A stretch of 64,000 nucleotides of DNA, from the NCBI GenBank assembly GCA_002696035.1, contig NZQV01000017.1, forward strand, positions 1 through 64,000, written 5' to 3'. Under the pieces are notes generated by a model. The model saw nothing but the letters and a program-made list of their open reading frames with translations. It made no database searches and was not told the origin of the DNA. A program made the position numbers and the translations under genes. Source of the stretch: Balneola sp. GTDB taxonomy: Bacteria; Bacteroidota; Rhodothermia; Balneolales; Balneolaceae. Each line of letters opens with the position of its first letter. Position 1 is the stretch's first letter. Positions 54,421-62,950 of the stretch are shown piece by piece.

Positions 54421-55550
54421 ATTTATTTCAAGTCTATCCCCTTTTTGATGTTGAACCGGTAAAGGCCAAAGGACATTATGTGTATGATGCTGACGGCACC
54501 AAATACCTCGATTTTTACGGGGGTCATGCAGTCATTTCCATCGGCCATGCGCATCCTCATTATGTGAAGCGCGTGAATGAGCAGCTTAACGATATCGGGT
54601 TTTATTCGAACTCGGTACCCATTGGCATTCAGCAAGAACTGGCACAAAAACTTGGCAAACTTTCCGGGTACCATGACTGGAATCTGTTTCTCTGTAACTC
54701 TGGTGCGGAAGCGAATGAAAATGCGTTAAAGCTGGCTTCGGCTCACAACAACCGAAAAAAGATCCTCGCATTTGAGGGCGCATTTCATGGACGAACTTCG
54801 CTGGCTGTTGCCGTCACCGACAATCCCAATATTGTATTTCCGGTGAATGAAGGGGCGGAAGTCATCCGCTTTGCTTTTGATGATTTTGAAGGCGTTGAAA
54901 AAGCGCTCGAACAGGAGGATGTCAGCTCAGTCATTATTGAAGGCATTCAGGGCGTTGGTGGAATTGAGTCTCCGTCCAGGGAATTTTTTCAACACCTGCG
55001 CACTCTTTGTGATGAAACCGATACGGTGCTCATTTTGGATGAAGTACAATCGGGATTTGGCCGCACCGGGAAGTTCTTCGCGCATCAACTTTTTGATATT
55101 GAACCGGACATCATCTCGATGGCCAAAGGCATGGGCAATGGTTTTCCCGTGGCAGGCATTTTGATCCACCCAAAATTCGAGGCTTCTTTCGGCATGCTGG
55201 GAACTACATTTGGTGGAAATCACCTGGCATGTGCGGCTTCACTGGCTGTACTGGAAGTGCTTGAGCAAGAGCAGCTCATGCAGAATGCGACTAAGCTCGG
55301 CAATTACCTGATCAACGAATTGAAGCAGCTTCCAAAAGTGAAAGAAGTCCGTGGATTTGGACTGATGATCGGAGCCGAATTCGACGAACCAGTTGCCGAC
55401 TGGCGAAAAGAGTTACTGTATGAACATCATATTTTCACCGGATCGTCTTCGAATAAAAATGTACTAAGGTTGTTGCCTCCACTGGGTATCACTCAGGCAG
55501 AATGTGATGTGTTATTGGGGGCTTTGAAAAAAGTTATAACTGAAAAATAG
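54417..55550 (+). CDS. argD: acyl-ornithine aminotransferase
   Basis: ArgD transaminates N-acyl-glutamate semialdehyde to N-acyl-ornithine (PLP). It shows GAEANENALKLASAH, FHGRTSLAVAVTDNPN, IIEGIQGVGGIESPSREF, LILDEVQSGFGRTGKFFAHQ and SMAKGMGNGFPVAGIL, with the PLP-lysine in AKGMGNG. At 377 residues it is of normal length. It follows proC with a 4-bp overlap. The next gene is 158 bp away, across a spacer full of small palindromes. Confidence 0.94.
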   Translation: MNLFQVYPLFDVEPVKAKGHYVYDADGTKYLDFYGGHAVISIGHAHPHYVKRVNEQLNDIGFYSNSVPIGIQQELAQKLGKLSGYHDWNLFLCNSGAEANENALKLASAHNNRKKILAFEGAFHGRTSLAVAVTDNPNIVFPVNEGAEVIRFAFDDFEGVEKALEQEDVSSVIIEGIQGVGGIESPSREFFQHLRTLCDETDTVLILDEVQSGFGRTGKFFAHQLFDIEPDIISMAKGMGNGFPVAGILIHPKFEASFGMLGTTFGGNHLACAASLAVLEVLEQEQLMQNATKLGNYLINELKQLPKVKEVRGFGLMIGAEFDEPVADWRKELLYEHHIFTGSSSNKNVLRLLPPLGITQAECDVLLGALKKVITEK

Positions 55551-55553
55551 TTG

Positions 55554-55632
55554 GGACCACTGGTCCTGGCAGGCATTCCCAACGGGGTCGTTGGGAACGA
55601 GTAAAACTTCAGTCTAAGCGGACGCTTAGACT
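55554..55632. repeat. cluster of three palindromes between argD and argF'
   Basis: Inside the 158-bp spacer: GGACCA-C-TGGTCC (55554-55566), TTCCCAAC-6 nt-GTTGGGAA (55576-55597) and AGTCTAAGCG-GA-CGCTTAGACT (55611-55632) are all perfect inverted repeats. The middle one belongs to the TTCCC..GGGAA family also at 36047, 57451 and 58795. They could limit transcription or stabilise mRNA between the two halves of the operon. Confidence 0.75.
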
Positions 55633-55663
55633 AGGTCATTTACCAATTAATTAACTCTAAATT

Positions 55664-55700
55664 AAAACTCCGTGAACCTCCGTGTTCTCTGTGGTATAAA
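55664..55700. repeat. degenerate dispersed repeat text upstream of argF'
   Basis: ACTCCGTGAACCTCCGTG followed by TTCTCTGTGGTA is the kind of repeated intergenic text (CCGTGAAC, CTCTGTGGT) I recall from many Bacteroidota and other genomes. It lies just upstream of the argF' ATG at 55709. Confidence 0.5.
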
Positions 55701-55708
55701 ATCAAACA

Positions 55709-56659
55709 ATGAACTCATTCCTTTCCATAAAAGATGTTGATAATCTCCCCGCGTTGGTGAGCGATGCGCTGGAGATCAAGAAGAACCCGCATTCGTATTC
55801 GGATCTGGGACGACAAAAATCTATGTGCCTGATCTTTCTGAATCCTAGCTTGCGGACACGACTGAGTGCTCAAAAAGCAGCCTTCAATCTTGGGTTGAAC
55901 ACTGCTGTGCTGGATGTGGGAAGTCAGGGCTGGAAGCTGGAATTTAACGATGGAGTGGTGATGGATTCTGATAAAGCGGAGCACATCAAAGAAGCCGCTG
56001 CGGTCATTGGTTCCTATTTTGATGTAGTGGCTATTCGTGCCTTTGCCAAACTCGAAGATCGTGACGAAGATTACAGCGAACAGATCATTCAATCGTTTCA
56101 GAAATACTGCCCCGTGTCGGTGGTAAATATGGAATCCGGCACCGGACATCCACTACAGGCTTTTGCGGATCTGGTCACTATCGAAGAATATAAAACCGTA
56201 GAAAAACCAAAGGTGGTTTTAACCTGGGCTCCGCATCCCCGCCCGCTTCCGCAAGCCGTGGCCAACTCTTTTTCGGAATGGATGCAAGCGGCTGACTTCG
56301 ATCTCACCATCACCCACCCCACTGGTTATGAACTGGCAGATGATTTTGTTGGAAATGCCAACGTGGAGTATGACCAAAAGAAAGCATTTAAAGATGCCGA
56401 CTTTATCTACGCCAAAAACTGGAGCAGTTACTCCGATTACGGCAAAGTGCTATCTACCGACAATAGCTGGATGGTTACTTCCGAAAAAATGAAGCTCACC
56501 AACAACGCAAAATTCATGCACTGCCTTCCGGTTCGCCGAAATGTGATCGTGGAAGATGCTGTCATCGACAGCGAAAACAGCTTGGTGATCCCCGAGGCCA
56601 CGAACCGAATATTTTCTATGCAGGCCGTTTTAAAACAAATATTGGAGAACCTGAAATGA
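55709..56659 (+). CDS. argF': N-acetyl/N-succinyl-ornithine carbamoyltransferase (ArgF' type)
   Basis: A 316-residue carbamoyltransferase related to Bacteroides fragilis ArgF', which works on N-succinyl-L-ornithine. Carbamoyl-phosphate binding is at NPSLRTRLSAQKAAFNLG (SLRTR). GHPLQAFADLVTIEEY and VLTWAPHPRPLPQAVANSFSEW are distinctive of the N-acylornithine enzymes, and FMHCLPVRRN is the C-terminal HCLP loop. From memory of published work, residue 90 (Pro in the succinyl enzyme, Glu92 in the Xanthomonas acetyl enzyme) sets specificity. Aligning from the start, this protein has Ala90 in MDSDKAEHIKEAA. Glu is absent, so a succinyl preference is my inference. It overlaps argB by 4 bp. Confidence 0.93.
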   Translation: MNSFLSIKDVDNLPALVSDALEIKKNPHSYSDLGRQKSMCLIFLNPSLRTRLSAQKAAFNLGLNTAVLDVGSQGWKLEFNDGVVMDSDKAEHIKEAAAVIGSYFDVVAIRAFAKLEDRDEDYSEQIIQSFQKYCPVSVVNMESGTGHPLQAFADLVTIEEYKTVEKPKVVLTWAPHPRPLPQAVANSFSEWMQAADFDLTITHPTGYELADDFVGNANVEYDQKKAFKDADFIYAKNWSSYSDYGKVLSTDNSWMVTSEKMKLTNNAKFMHCLPVRRNVIVEDAVIDSENSLVIPEATNRIFSMQAVLKQILENLK

Positions 56660-57420
56660 GATCCGTTAAAATCATAAAAGTAGGCGGAAAAGTGATCGGA
56701 GATGACCAAAAACTGGATCGTTTCCTGAGGTCTTTTGTTGCCATTAAAGAACCGAAAGTACTGATCCACGGAGGAGGCTCCATTGCTTCTGACATCGGAA
56801 AACGCCTTGGCATCAAACCAAAAATGATCGATGGGCGTCGTATAACCGACTCCGAAACGCTGGAGGTGATCACCATGGTGTATGGAGGTTTGGTGAACAA
56901 GAATATCGTAGCTAAGCTACAGTCGCTTGGAGTAAACGCGGTGGGACTTTCCGGGGCCGACCTGAATATCATCCCCGCAAAAAAACGAAACCCGGAGCCG
57001 GTCGATTTTGGATGGGTTGGCGATGTGGAGCAGGTGAATTCAGAATGGATTTCAACGTTTTTGAATGAAGGCGTGATGCCGGTATTGGCTCCGCTCACTC
57101 ACGATGGCAACGGAAATATGCTGAATACTAACGCCGATACGATCGCATCCTTGGTTGCCTCGGCATTGAGTGCTGAATTTAACACAGAGCTCATGCTTTG
57201 CTTTGAGCAGTCGGGCGTGATGAATGGAGAAAAGCTCATCACCGAAATGAACAGACTGCTGTATCGATATCTGAAAGATGGCGGGATTGTCACCGATGGT
57301 ATGATCCCGAAAATTGATGTGGGGTTTCAGGCTTTGAAGAATGGAACGAAAAAAGTCAGCATCCGAAGTTTTGAAGATGTAGCTAAACCGAAATCAGGAA
57401 CGACATTGATCTCGAATTAA
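56656..57420 (+). CDS. argB: N-acyl-glutamate kinase
   Basis: ArgB phosphorylates N-acyl-glutamate, the second step of the pathway. It has the amino-acid-kinase fold with IIKVGGKVIGD, LIHGGGSIASDIGKRLG, IDGRRITDSETLEVITMVYGG and LNTNADTIASLVASAL. At 254 residues it lacks the N-terminal helix found in arginine-inhibited kinases, so it is probably not the feedback-controlled step. The start overlaps the argF' stop (ATGA). Confidence 0.93.
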   Translation: MRSVKIIKVGGKVIGDDQKLDRFLRSFVAIKEPKVLIHGGGSIASDIGKRLGIKPKMIDGRRITDSETLEVITMVYGGLVNKNIVAKLQSLGVNAVGLSGADLNIIPAKKRNPEPVDFGWVGDVEQVNSEWISTFLNEGVMPVLAPLTHDGNGNMLNTNADTIASLVASALSAEFNTELMLCFEQSGVMNGEKLITEMNRLLYRYLKDGGIVTDGMIPKIDVGFQALKNGTKKVSIRSFEDVAKPKSGTTLISN

Positions 57421-57427
57421 CAATATT

Positions 57428-57474
57428 GGAAGCTGGAGCTTCCCGGAATGCGTTCTCCCAAATGCTCGGGAACG
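57428..57474. repeat. two-part palindromic repeat between argB and argE
   Basis: GGAAGCT-GG-AGCTTCC (57428-57443) is perfect, and CGTTCTCCC..GGGAACG (57451-57474) follows. The same pair in the same order recurs at 58772-58820, so this is one repeat unit of about 50 bp present twice, 1.3 kb apart, in the same operon. Confidence 0.8.
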
Positions 57475-57517
57475 AGTACTAAGTATTAAATCAGAATTAA
57501 TATTCACAAACTCACTC

Positions 57518-58591
57518 ATGAGTACCATCGAACAACTTAGCGAACAAGCCATTGAGCTGCTGAAGACGTTGATCGCAACGCAGTCGTACAGTGGCGAAGA
57601 AGATAAAACCGCCCAGATCCTTTCAAATGTACTGGAGGAATTTGGCTTCACCCCACAACGCAAAGGGAATAATATCTGGGCGTTGAGTCAGCCCTTTGAT
57701 GATAACAAGCCCACTTTCATGCTGAATTCTCATCACGATACAGTGCTGGCTTCTTCTAAATGGACCAAGGAACCGTTCACCCCAACTCTGGAGGATGGAA
57801 AATTATTTGGTTTGGGCAGCAACGATGCCGGCGGACCGCTGGTGAGTTTGTTAGCAACTTTTGTGTATCTCTCCGGAAAAAAACAGCCGTATAATCTGAT
57901 CTTTCTGGCCTCCGCGGAGGAAGAGACTTCTGGCAAGAAAGGCGTTCCGATCGTACTGCCTGAATTACCTGAAATTGACTTTGCCGTAGTTGGTGAACCC
58001 ACCTCAATGGATCTCGCCATTGCCGAACGCGGGTTGATCGTGCTGGATTGTGTGAGTCATGGAGAAAGTGGTCATGCTGCACGAAATGAAGGCCAGAATG
58101 CGCTGTATAAAGCCATGAAAGATATAGAGTGGTTTAAATCGTATGAGTTTGAAAAGACCTCTGAAGTGCTTGGAAGTATCAATATGACGGTAACGCAGAT
58201 CGAGGCAGGAAGTCAGCACAATGTGGTTCCGGATGAATGCAGATTTGTTGTAGACGTGAGACCCAATGAATTTTATTCGAATGAGGAGGTCGTTGCTTTG
58301 ATCAAGAAGCATGTGGAGTGTGATGTAAACCCACGGTCAACCAACTTAAATGCGTCTGGAACTCCTCTGGATCATCCATTTGTGCAAAAGGCCAAAGAAC
58401 TCGACATTCGGACATATGGTTCCAAAACGATGTCGGATCAGGTCCATATGCCTTTTAACAGCGTGAAGATCGGTCCGGGAAACACCCACCGTTCGCATAC
58501 CGCCGATGAATTCATATACCTGGATGAAATCCGTGACGGCATCAAAAAGTACATTGAGATTTTGGATGAATTGGAATTGGAAAGCAGCTGA
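57518..58591 (+). CDS. argE: N-acyl-ornithine deacylase (M20 family)
   Basis: A 357-residue M20 metallopeptidase that, by context, removes the acyl group from ornithine or citrulline. Metal-site motifs are NSHHDTVLAS (His), GLGSNDAGGPLVSLLATF (Asp), ASAEEETSGKKGVP (Glu-Glu), VVGEPTSMDLAIAERG, and the C-terminal GPGNTHRSHTADEF (His). Because ArgF' acts on the acylated substrate, the deacylase may act on acyl-citrulline. It sits 98 bp after argB and 335 bp before argH. Confidence 0.9.
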   Translation: MSTIEQLSEQAIELLKTLIATQSYSGEEDKTAQILSNVLEEFGFTPQRKGNNIWALSQPFDDNKPTFMLNSHHDTVLASSKWTKEPFTPTLEDGKLFGLGSNDAGGPLVSLLATFVYLSGKKQPYNLIFLASAEEETSGKKGVPIVLPELPEIDFAVVGEPTSMDLAIAERGLIVLDCVSHGESGHAARNEGQNALYKAMKDIEWFKSYEFEKTSEVLGSINMTVTQIEAGSQHNVVPDECRFVVDVRPNEFYSNEEVVALIKKHVECDVNPRSTNLNASGTPLDHPFVQKAKELDIRTYGSKTMSDQVHMPFNSVKIGPGNTHRSHTADEFIYLDEIRDGIKKYIEILDELELESS

Positions 58592-58627
58592 CAAGGATGT
58601 TGCGGATGATTAAAGATCAATAGATTA

Positions 58628-58676
58628 GTCCCGTTAGGGACGACCGACATCATAGCCCCGGGTTTTAACCCGGGGC
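58628..58676. repeat. two GC-rich palindromes of a dispersed-element type
   Basis: GTCCC-GTTA-GGGAC (58628-58641) and GCCCCGGGTT-TT-AACCCGGGGC (58655-58676) are perfect inverted repeats 13 bp apart. The pair GTCCCGTTAGGGAC and CCCGGGTTTTAACCCGGG is text I recall from dispersed repeats in several bacterial phyla. Confidence 0.75.
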
Positions 58677-58771
58677 GAAGAATCAAAGACAAAGAACCTC
58701 CGCCCCATTGACTTTCGTATCTAATTGGTAATCGGAGGTTGGGCAACCATGTTACCAAAGTTCAAGGAATT

Positions 58772-58820
58772 GGAAGCTGGAGCTTCCGGGACTGCGTTCC
58801 CAAGCCGGAGCTTGGGAACG
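58772..58820. repeat. second copy of the two-part palindromic repeat
   Basis: GGAAGCT-GG-AGCTTCC (58772-58787) followed by CGTTCCCAAGC-CGGA-GCTTGGGAACG (58795-58820), an 11-bp perfect stem. This is the better-preserved copy of the unit at 57428-57474. Confidence 0.85.
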
Positions 58821-58838
58821 AGGAACCAAATTTTTAAT

Positions 58839-58900
58839 GTGTTACCATGTTAAAGTGTTATAGTGGCTTCAGAAGCCTAAACACTTTAACACCGTAACAC
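58839..58900. repeat. 62-nt hairpin just upstream of argH
   Basis: GTGTTACCATGTTAAAGTGTT (58839-58859) pairs with 58880-58900 over 21 bp, with only two mismatches. Inside, GGCTTC-A-GAAGCC (58865-58870 and 58872-58877) forms an inner stem. The argH ATG is 26 bp downstream. No T run follows, so it does not look like a normal intrinsic terminator. Confidence 0.85.
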
Positions 58901-58925
58901 CATCGCACCAAAACACTACAAAAAA

Positions 58926-60224
58926 ATGAAGAAACTCTGGGAAAAAGGAACTCAAACCGATGCTTTCATCGAAAAATTTACGGTAGGCAAGGATCGGGAA
59001 TTAGATCTGGAACTGGCTAAGTATGACGTACAGGGCACCATCGCTCACATCACCATGCTGGAATCGGTAGATTTGCTGGAGAAAGATGAGCTAGACGTCT
59101 TGATCAAAGAGCTGAATCGAATTCTGGAAGAGGTGATAGAACCGGGTAATTTCGAAATAGAAGACGGAGTAGAAGATGTCCACTCGCAGATCGAACTCAT
59201 GCTGACCCATGAGTTGGGTGATGTCGGGAAGAAAGTACATTCCGGTCGTTCCCGAAACGATCAGGTTTTGGTGGATATTCGGTTATATCTGCGCGATCAG
59301 ATCAAGGAGATCGCTTCACTTTCTAAGAAATTATTCGACACGCTGATCACTCAAAGTGAAGCAACCAAAGAAGTACTGTTGCCCGGATATACGCACACGC
59401 AGGCTGCCATGCCTTCCAGTTTTGGGATGTGGTTTGGGGCTTATGCCGAAAGCCTGGTGGATGATCTGGTGTTGCTGGAATCGACGTATCACATCGCCAA
59501 TCGAAATCCGCTGGGATCTGCAGCAGGCTATGGTTCTTCTTTTCCGCTGAACCGATCGATGACCGCTGAATTATTGGGATTTGAAGGACTGAATGAAAAT
59601 GCGGTTTATGCTCAAATGGGGCGTGGAAAGACCGAACAGACATTGTCTTTTGCGATGGCGGGATTGGCGGGAACATTGAATAAATTGGCCTCCGACGTAT
59701 GTCTGTACAACAGTCAGAATTTCCAATTTCTAAAACTTCCGGATGAACTGACCACCGGCTCCAGCATCATGCCGCACAAAAAGAACCCGGATGTCTTTGA
59801 GCTGATCCGTGCCAAAACCAACGCCCTCAAAACCCTCCCCAACCAGATCATGATGGCGACCACGAATCTAACTTCCGGCTACCATCGTGATTTTCAGATC
59901 CTGAAGGAGCAACTGTTTCCGGCTATTGAAGAACTCAAAAGCTGCTTGTTCATTACGAAATATGCGGCCGGTAAAATTGGCATAAATGACAAAATTCTGG
60001 ACGACCCTAAATACAAACTGATCTTTTCTGTGGAAGCCGTAAATGAATTGGTAAAGGACGGCGTGCCTTTTCGGGATGCCTACCAACAAGTTGCCCAGCA
60101 AATTGAAGATGGAAGTTTTGAACCGCCAACGAAGCTCAATCATACTCATGAAGGCAGTATCGGGAATTTGAGGAATGAGGAAATTGCAGAAAGGTTAAAT
60201 GAGGTAATGTTGAATTTTAAATGA
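58926..60224 (+). CDS. argH: argininosuccinate lyase
   Basis: ArgH cleaves argininosuccinate to arginine and fumarate. It has the family strings VEDVHSQIELMLTHELG, KVHSGRSRNDQVLVDIRLYLRD, YTHTQAAMPSSFGMWFGA and the signature TGSSIMPHKKNPDVFELIR. The 432 residues are a little short of the usual 450-460. It is the last arginine gene of the operon, 334 bp after argE. Confidence 0.95.
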   Translation: MKKLWEKGTQTDAFIEKFTVGKDRELDLELAKYDVQGTIAHITMLESVDLLEKDELDVLIKELNRILEEVIEPGNFEIEDGVEDVHSQIELMLTHELGDVGKKVHSGRSRNDQVLVDIRLYLRDQIKEIASLSKKLFDTLITQSEATKEVLLPGYTHTQAAMPSSFGMWFGAYAESLVDDLVLLESTYHIANRNPLGSAAGYGSSFPLNRSMTAELLGFEGLNENAVYAQMGRGKTEQTLSFAMAGLAGTLNKLASDVCLYNSQNFQFLKLPDELTTGSSIMPHKKNPDVFELIRAKTNALKTLPNQIMMATTNLTSGYHRDFQILKEQLFPAIEELKSCLFITKYAAGKIGINDKILDDPKYKLIFSVEAVNELVKDGVPFRDAYQQVAQQIEDGSFEPPTKLNHTHEGSIGNLRNEEIAERLNEVMLNFK

Positions 60225-60425
60225 ATGATTTCTCCCCTTGTGCGATGGTTTAATAGGTAAAAGGTTAAATTAGTCGAAACCAGTAGTTCGAAACGAGGGA
60301 AACAATCTTTTTTACTTATTAAAATGAAGTAAGTATAATAGTAATAGACTGGTATTTATTGTTAGCAATCATATCTCAATTCTATTTCATCTTATGTGAG
60401 TATTAAGTTTTTAAAGAGGGGTTTT

Positions 60426-62312
60426 ATGCCAAAGATTACTGTTTCAATACTGTTTTTTGTTTTCTTCGGGATGATGAGCAGCCATGCTCAAACAATAGAA
60501 GATTACATCATTGAACAACGCGGGGATACCTTGGTGGTGAAAGACTATCAGCTCACCCAATCTCCTAATACATTAAGTGAATTAGTTGAAATCGATACCC
60601 TGGCCCCAAGTTCCAGAGTATATGAATTAATTTCAGGCGGATGGTATCTCACGACTTTTAGGGTTAAAGTAGCCAATAACCGACCACTCACAATTATTGG
60701 AGAAGATGATACACCACATGTAGTAAGTAAAAGTGAAAAGCGGCCTCCAATAGTAGCGGGAATGCAAATAGGCGACATGGGCTGTAGTGGCTCCTTTTTC
60801 GAACTTAGAAGCAATACCACCATAAAAAACATTATGGGTGGTGCGCATTGTACAGACGCAACCATTGGCCTCTCTTTCATTGAAGCTGATGCCTCCGGGA
60901 TAAGTCTCACTTTGGATAATGTGTACCTGGAGCATACCCGCATGGGATTTATCCACATGTACTGGCATGATAATAATAGCTTATTTATACGAAATAGCTA
61001 TTTCGTGAATATGGGAGGAAACGGGTATCGGAGGCTCGGCGGCGTTTATAATTACGGTCCGGTTTCAGCAGCAAGCAGTATCGATACTTTGTGGGTTGAA
61101 AATTCCACGCATATTATGGGCGGCGGGGTACTATATAACCTGGGGCGTTACCCCATCAACAAGCTGGTATTCAATCACAATACTTTTGTAAATATTTCAA
61201 ATTCAGTGTTTTCAACGCTGGGTTATCACACCAACTGGCTGGTAACCAACAACCTGTTTGTGAATACCAATGTACAGGCATATTACCCCGGCATGGATTA
61301 TGAGGACTCAGATCAGGATAGATATCCCATGGGAATCGTAAACATGGATACCTTGAATGGAACAAACAATGCCGTGAATCCTGAGCTTTTGCCTCCTGAT
61401 TTTCAACATGCAGATCCTGAAGATTGGGAGTCTATGCGAAAAGTTCTGGTGCACTTAAATGGTGTTTATTGGTCTCCGGAACTCGATGATATAGTTGAAA
61501 ATATCAAAACCACGCATGCTGCTTATCTTGACACGCTTCAGGAAGGTTCGGTTAAAGATGATCTGATGCTTCAGATGATGACAATGAATCCACGGACACA
61601 AAACATGTTTGATAATAGTATAACTTGGCCGAATTTGATTGAAGGTGTCTGGTATGGACAAGGCCCGCCCGGTTTTATTAATGATCTGGGATTGTTAGAT
61701 GAGTCCGCGGCTTTAGGTGATTTCATGGATTATACAATAGCAACATTTGCATCCTCTCCTCCTGATCCCGAAGGAAACGATAATCCACTACCGTTAGAAG
61801 ACCTAAGAACAGAGGAAAACCCATCCTACAACGAATATACCGTCTTAAGTGACTGGCCGGTTCCTGTGAATCTATCCTATACCAATGCATATTACCTGAC
61901 CGGAGGCCTGAACGGCTTTCCGGTTGGAGATTTAAACTGGTTCCCCGAGCAAAAAGAAAATTGGCTTCAGCAGCGGGATGAAGAGTATGAAACCTTGGAA
62001 AATTACGACCCCGGTGGACTATCAATCACTAAAGATGGAAACATCCCCACTGCCATTGAACTTCACCAAAATTACCCCAATCCATTTAACCCAAGTACCG
62101 TAATCAGCTATCAATTGGCTGAAAATAGTGAGGTGCAGCTAAAAGTGTACGATATTGCCGGCAGGGAAGTGGCTGACTTGGTTTCAGGAAGAAAAACTGC
62201 TGGCCAACATTCCGTCAGTTTTGATGCTTCGGGATTATCCTCAGGGGTGTATATGTATCGTTTAACAGCGGGTTCTGTTACCGTAACAAAGAGGATGGTG
62301 TTGATCAAATAG
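60426..62312 (+). CDS. secreted beta-helix protein with type IX sorting domain
   Basis: A 628-residue secreted protein. ATG at 60426 is preferred because AGAGGGG lies 4 nt upstream and a signal peptide follows at once (PKITVSILFFVFFGMMSSHAQ). The frame is open to GTG 60396. The middle has the short Asn-rich, hydrophobic steps of a right-handed beta-helix (NTTIKNIMGGAHC, DNVYLEHTRMGFIHMYWHDNNSLFIRNSYFVNMGG, WLVTNNLFVNTN). It ends with a Por/T9SS sorting domain ([32 protein letters not shown]). I see no catalytic motif. A carbohydrate-binding or lyase-like role is possible but not supported. Confidence 0.88.
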   Translation: MPKITVSILFFVFFGMMSSHAQTIEDYIIEQRGDTLVVKDYQLTQSPNTLSELVEIDTLAPSSRVYELISGGWYLTTFRVKVANNRPLTIIGEDDTPHVVSKSEKRPPIVAGMQIGDMGCSGSFFELRSNTTIKNIMGGAHCTDATIGLSFIEADASGISLTLDNVYLEHTRMGFIHMYWHDNNSLFIRNSYFVNMGGNGYRRLGGVYNYGPVSAASSIDTLWVENSTHIMGGGVLYNLGRYPINKLVFNHNTFVNISNSVFSTLGYHTNWLVTNNLFVNTNVQAYYPGMDYEDSDQDRYPMGIVNMDTLNGTNNAVNPELLPPDFQHADPEDWESMRKVLVHLNGVYWSPELDDIVENIKTTHAAYLDTLQEGSVKDDLMLQMMTMNPRTQNMFDNSITWPNLIEGVWYGQGPPGFINDLGLLDESAALGDFMDYTIATFASSPPDPEGNDNPLPLEDLRTEENPSYNEYTVLSDWPVPVNLSYTNAYYLTGGLNGFPVGDLNWFPEQKENWLQQRDEEYETLENYDPGGLSITKDGNIPTAIELHQNYPNPFNPSTVISYQLAENSEVQLKVYDIAGREVADLVSGRKTAGQHSVSFDASGLSSGVYMYRLTAGSVTVTKRMVLIK

Positions 62313-62359
62313 TTTGAAGTCAGCCTTTATATTGCGGGTATCGACTTAAGAAAACATCA

Positions 62360-62908
62360 ATGATCATGAATCAACTCTACTTCATAGCCCTCATTCCTCC
62401 TGAACCTCTCAAAGATCAAATTCAGGACATCAAGCTGGAGGTGACGGAAAAATTCAACAGCTCGCACTCGCTGAATGCTCCGCCGCACATCACGTTGCTC
62501 AGTCCTTTTCGGATGGATGAGGAGCAGGAAGATCAGCTGGATTCTTTGCTGGAGGTTTTCGCTCAGGGTTTTGAGCCGTTTGAAGTTCAGCTTAAGAACT
62601 TTTCAACCTTTCCTCCGCGCGTAGTTTTTATTGATGTAATTAAATCAACGGAATTGCAGAACCTTCAACAAAAACTGGAAGACACTGCCCGATCCAGGTC
62701 AGAGATGTTTGCCTATAATTATCACGAGCGGGAGTATCATCCGCACGTTACACTGGCTTTTAAAGACCTGTCGAAATCTAATTTTTATAAAGCTTGGGAT
62801 GCATTCAAGGATCGGGAGTTTGAGGAACAGTTTACGGCCGACCAGCTTTATTTATTAAAGCATGATGGAGAGCAATGGAAAGTCATAAATAATTATAACC
62901 TAAGTTGA
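62360..62908 (+). CDS. 2'-5' RNA ligase / 2H phosphoesterase family protein
   Basis: A 182-residue protein of the 2H phosphoesterase superfamily, with the two hallmark motifs PPHITLLSPFR (about 46-56) and YHPHVTLAFKD (about 128-138). Such proteins ligate or hydrolyse 2',5' RNA linkages or remove cyclic phosphates; ThpR is the best-known bacterial relative. The first ATG at 62360 and another at 62366 are both possible. It stands alone, with a small hairpin downstream (62931-62950). Confidence 0.9.
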   Translation: MIMNQLYFIALIPPEPLKDQIQDIKLEVTEKFNSSHSLNAPPHITLLSPFRMDEEQEDQLDSLLEVFAQGFEPFEVQLKNFSTFPPRVVFIDVIKSTELQNLQQKLEDTARSRSEMFAYNYHEREYHPHVTLAFKDLSKSNFYKAWDAFKDREFEEQFTADQLYLLKHDGEQWKVINNYNLS

Positions 62909-62930
62909 CCTTAAACGTTATCCTAGTCAC

Positions 62931-62950
62931 TCTTTTGTGCTCACAAAAGA
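62931..62950. repeat. small hairpin after the RNA ligase-like gene
   Basis: TCTTTTGTG-CT-CACAAAAGA is a perfect 9-bp inverted repeat with a 2-nt spacer, 22 bp after the stop at 62908. No T tract follows, so it may be only a weak terminator. Confidence 0.5.

Larger units (their letters stand above)
58592..58925. other. 334-bp repeat-filled spacer between argE and argH
   Basis: No gene is seen. It holds, in order, a GTCCC-GTTA-GGGAC hairpin and a GCCCCGGGTT..AACCCGGGGC hairpin (58628-58676), the two-part GGAAGCT/CGTTCCC palindrome (58772-58820), and a 62-nt long hairpin (58839-58900). These are entered separately. Confidence 0.8.
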
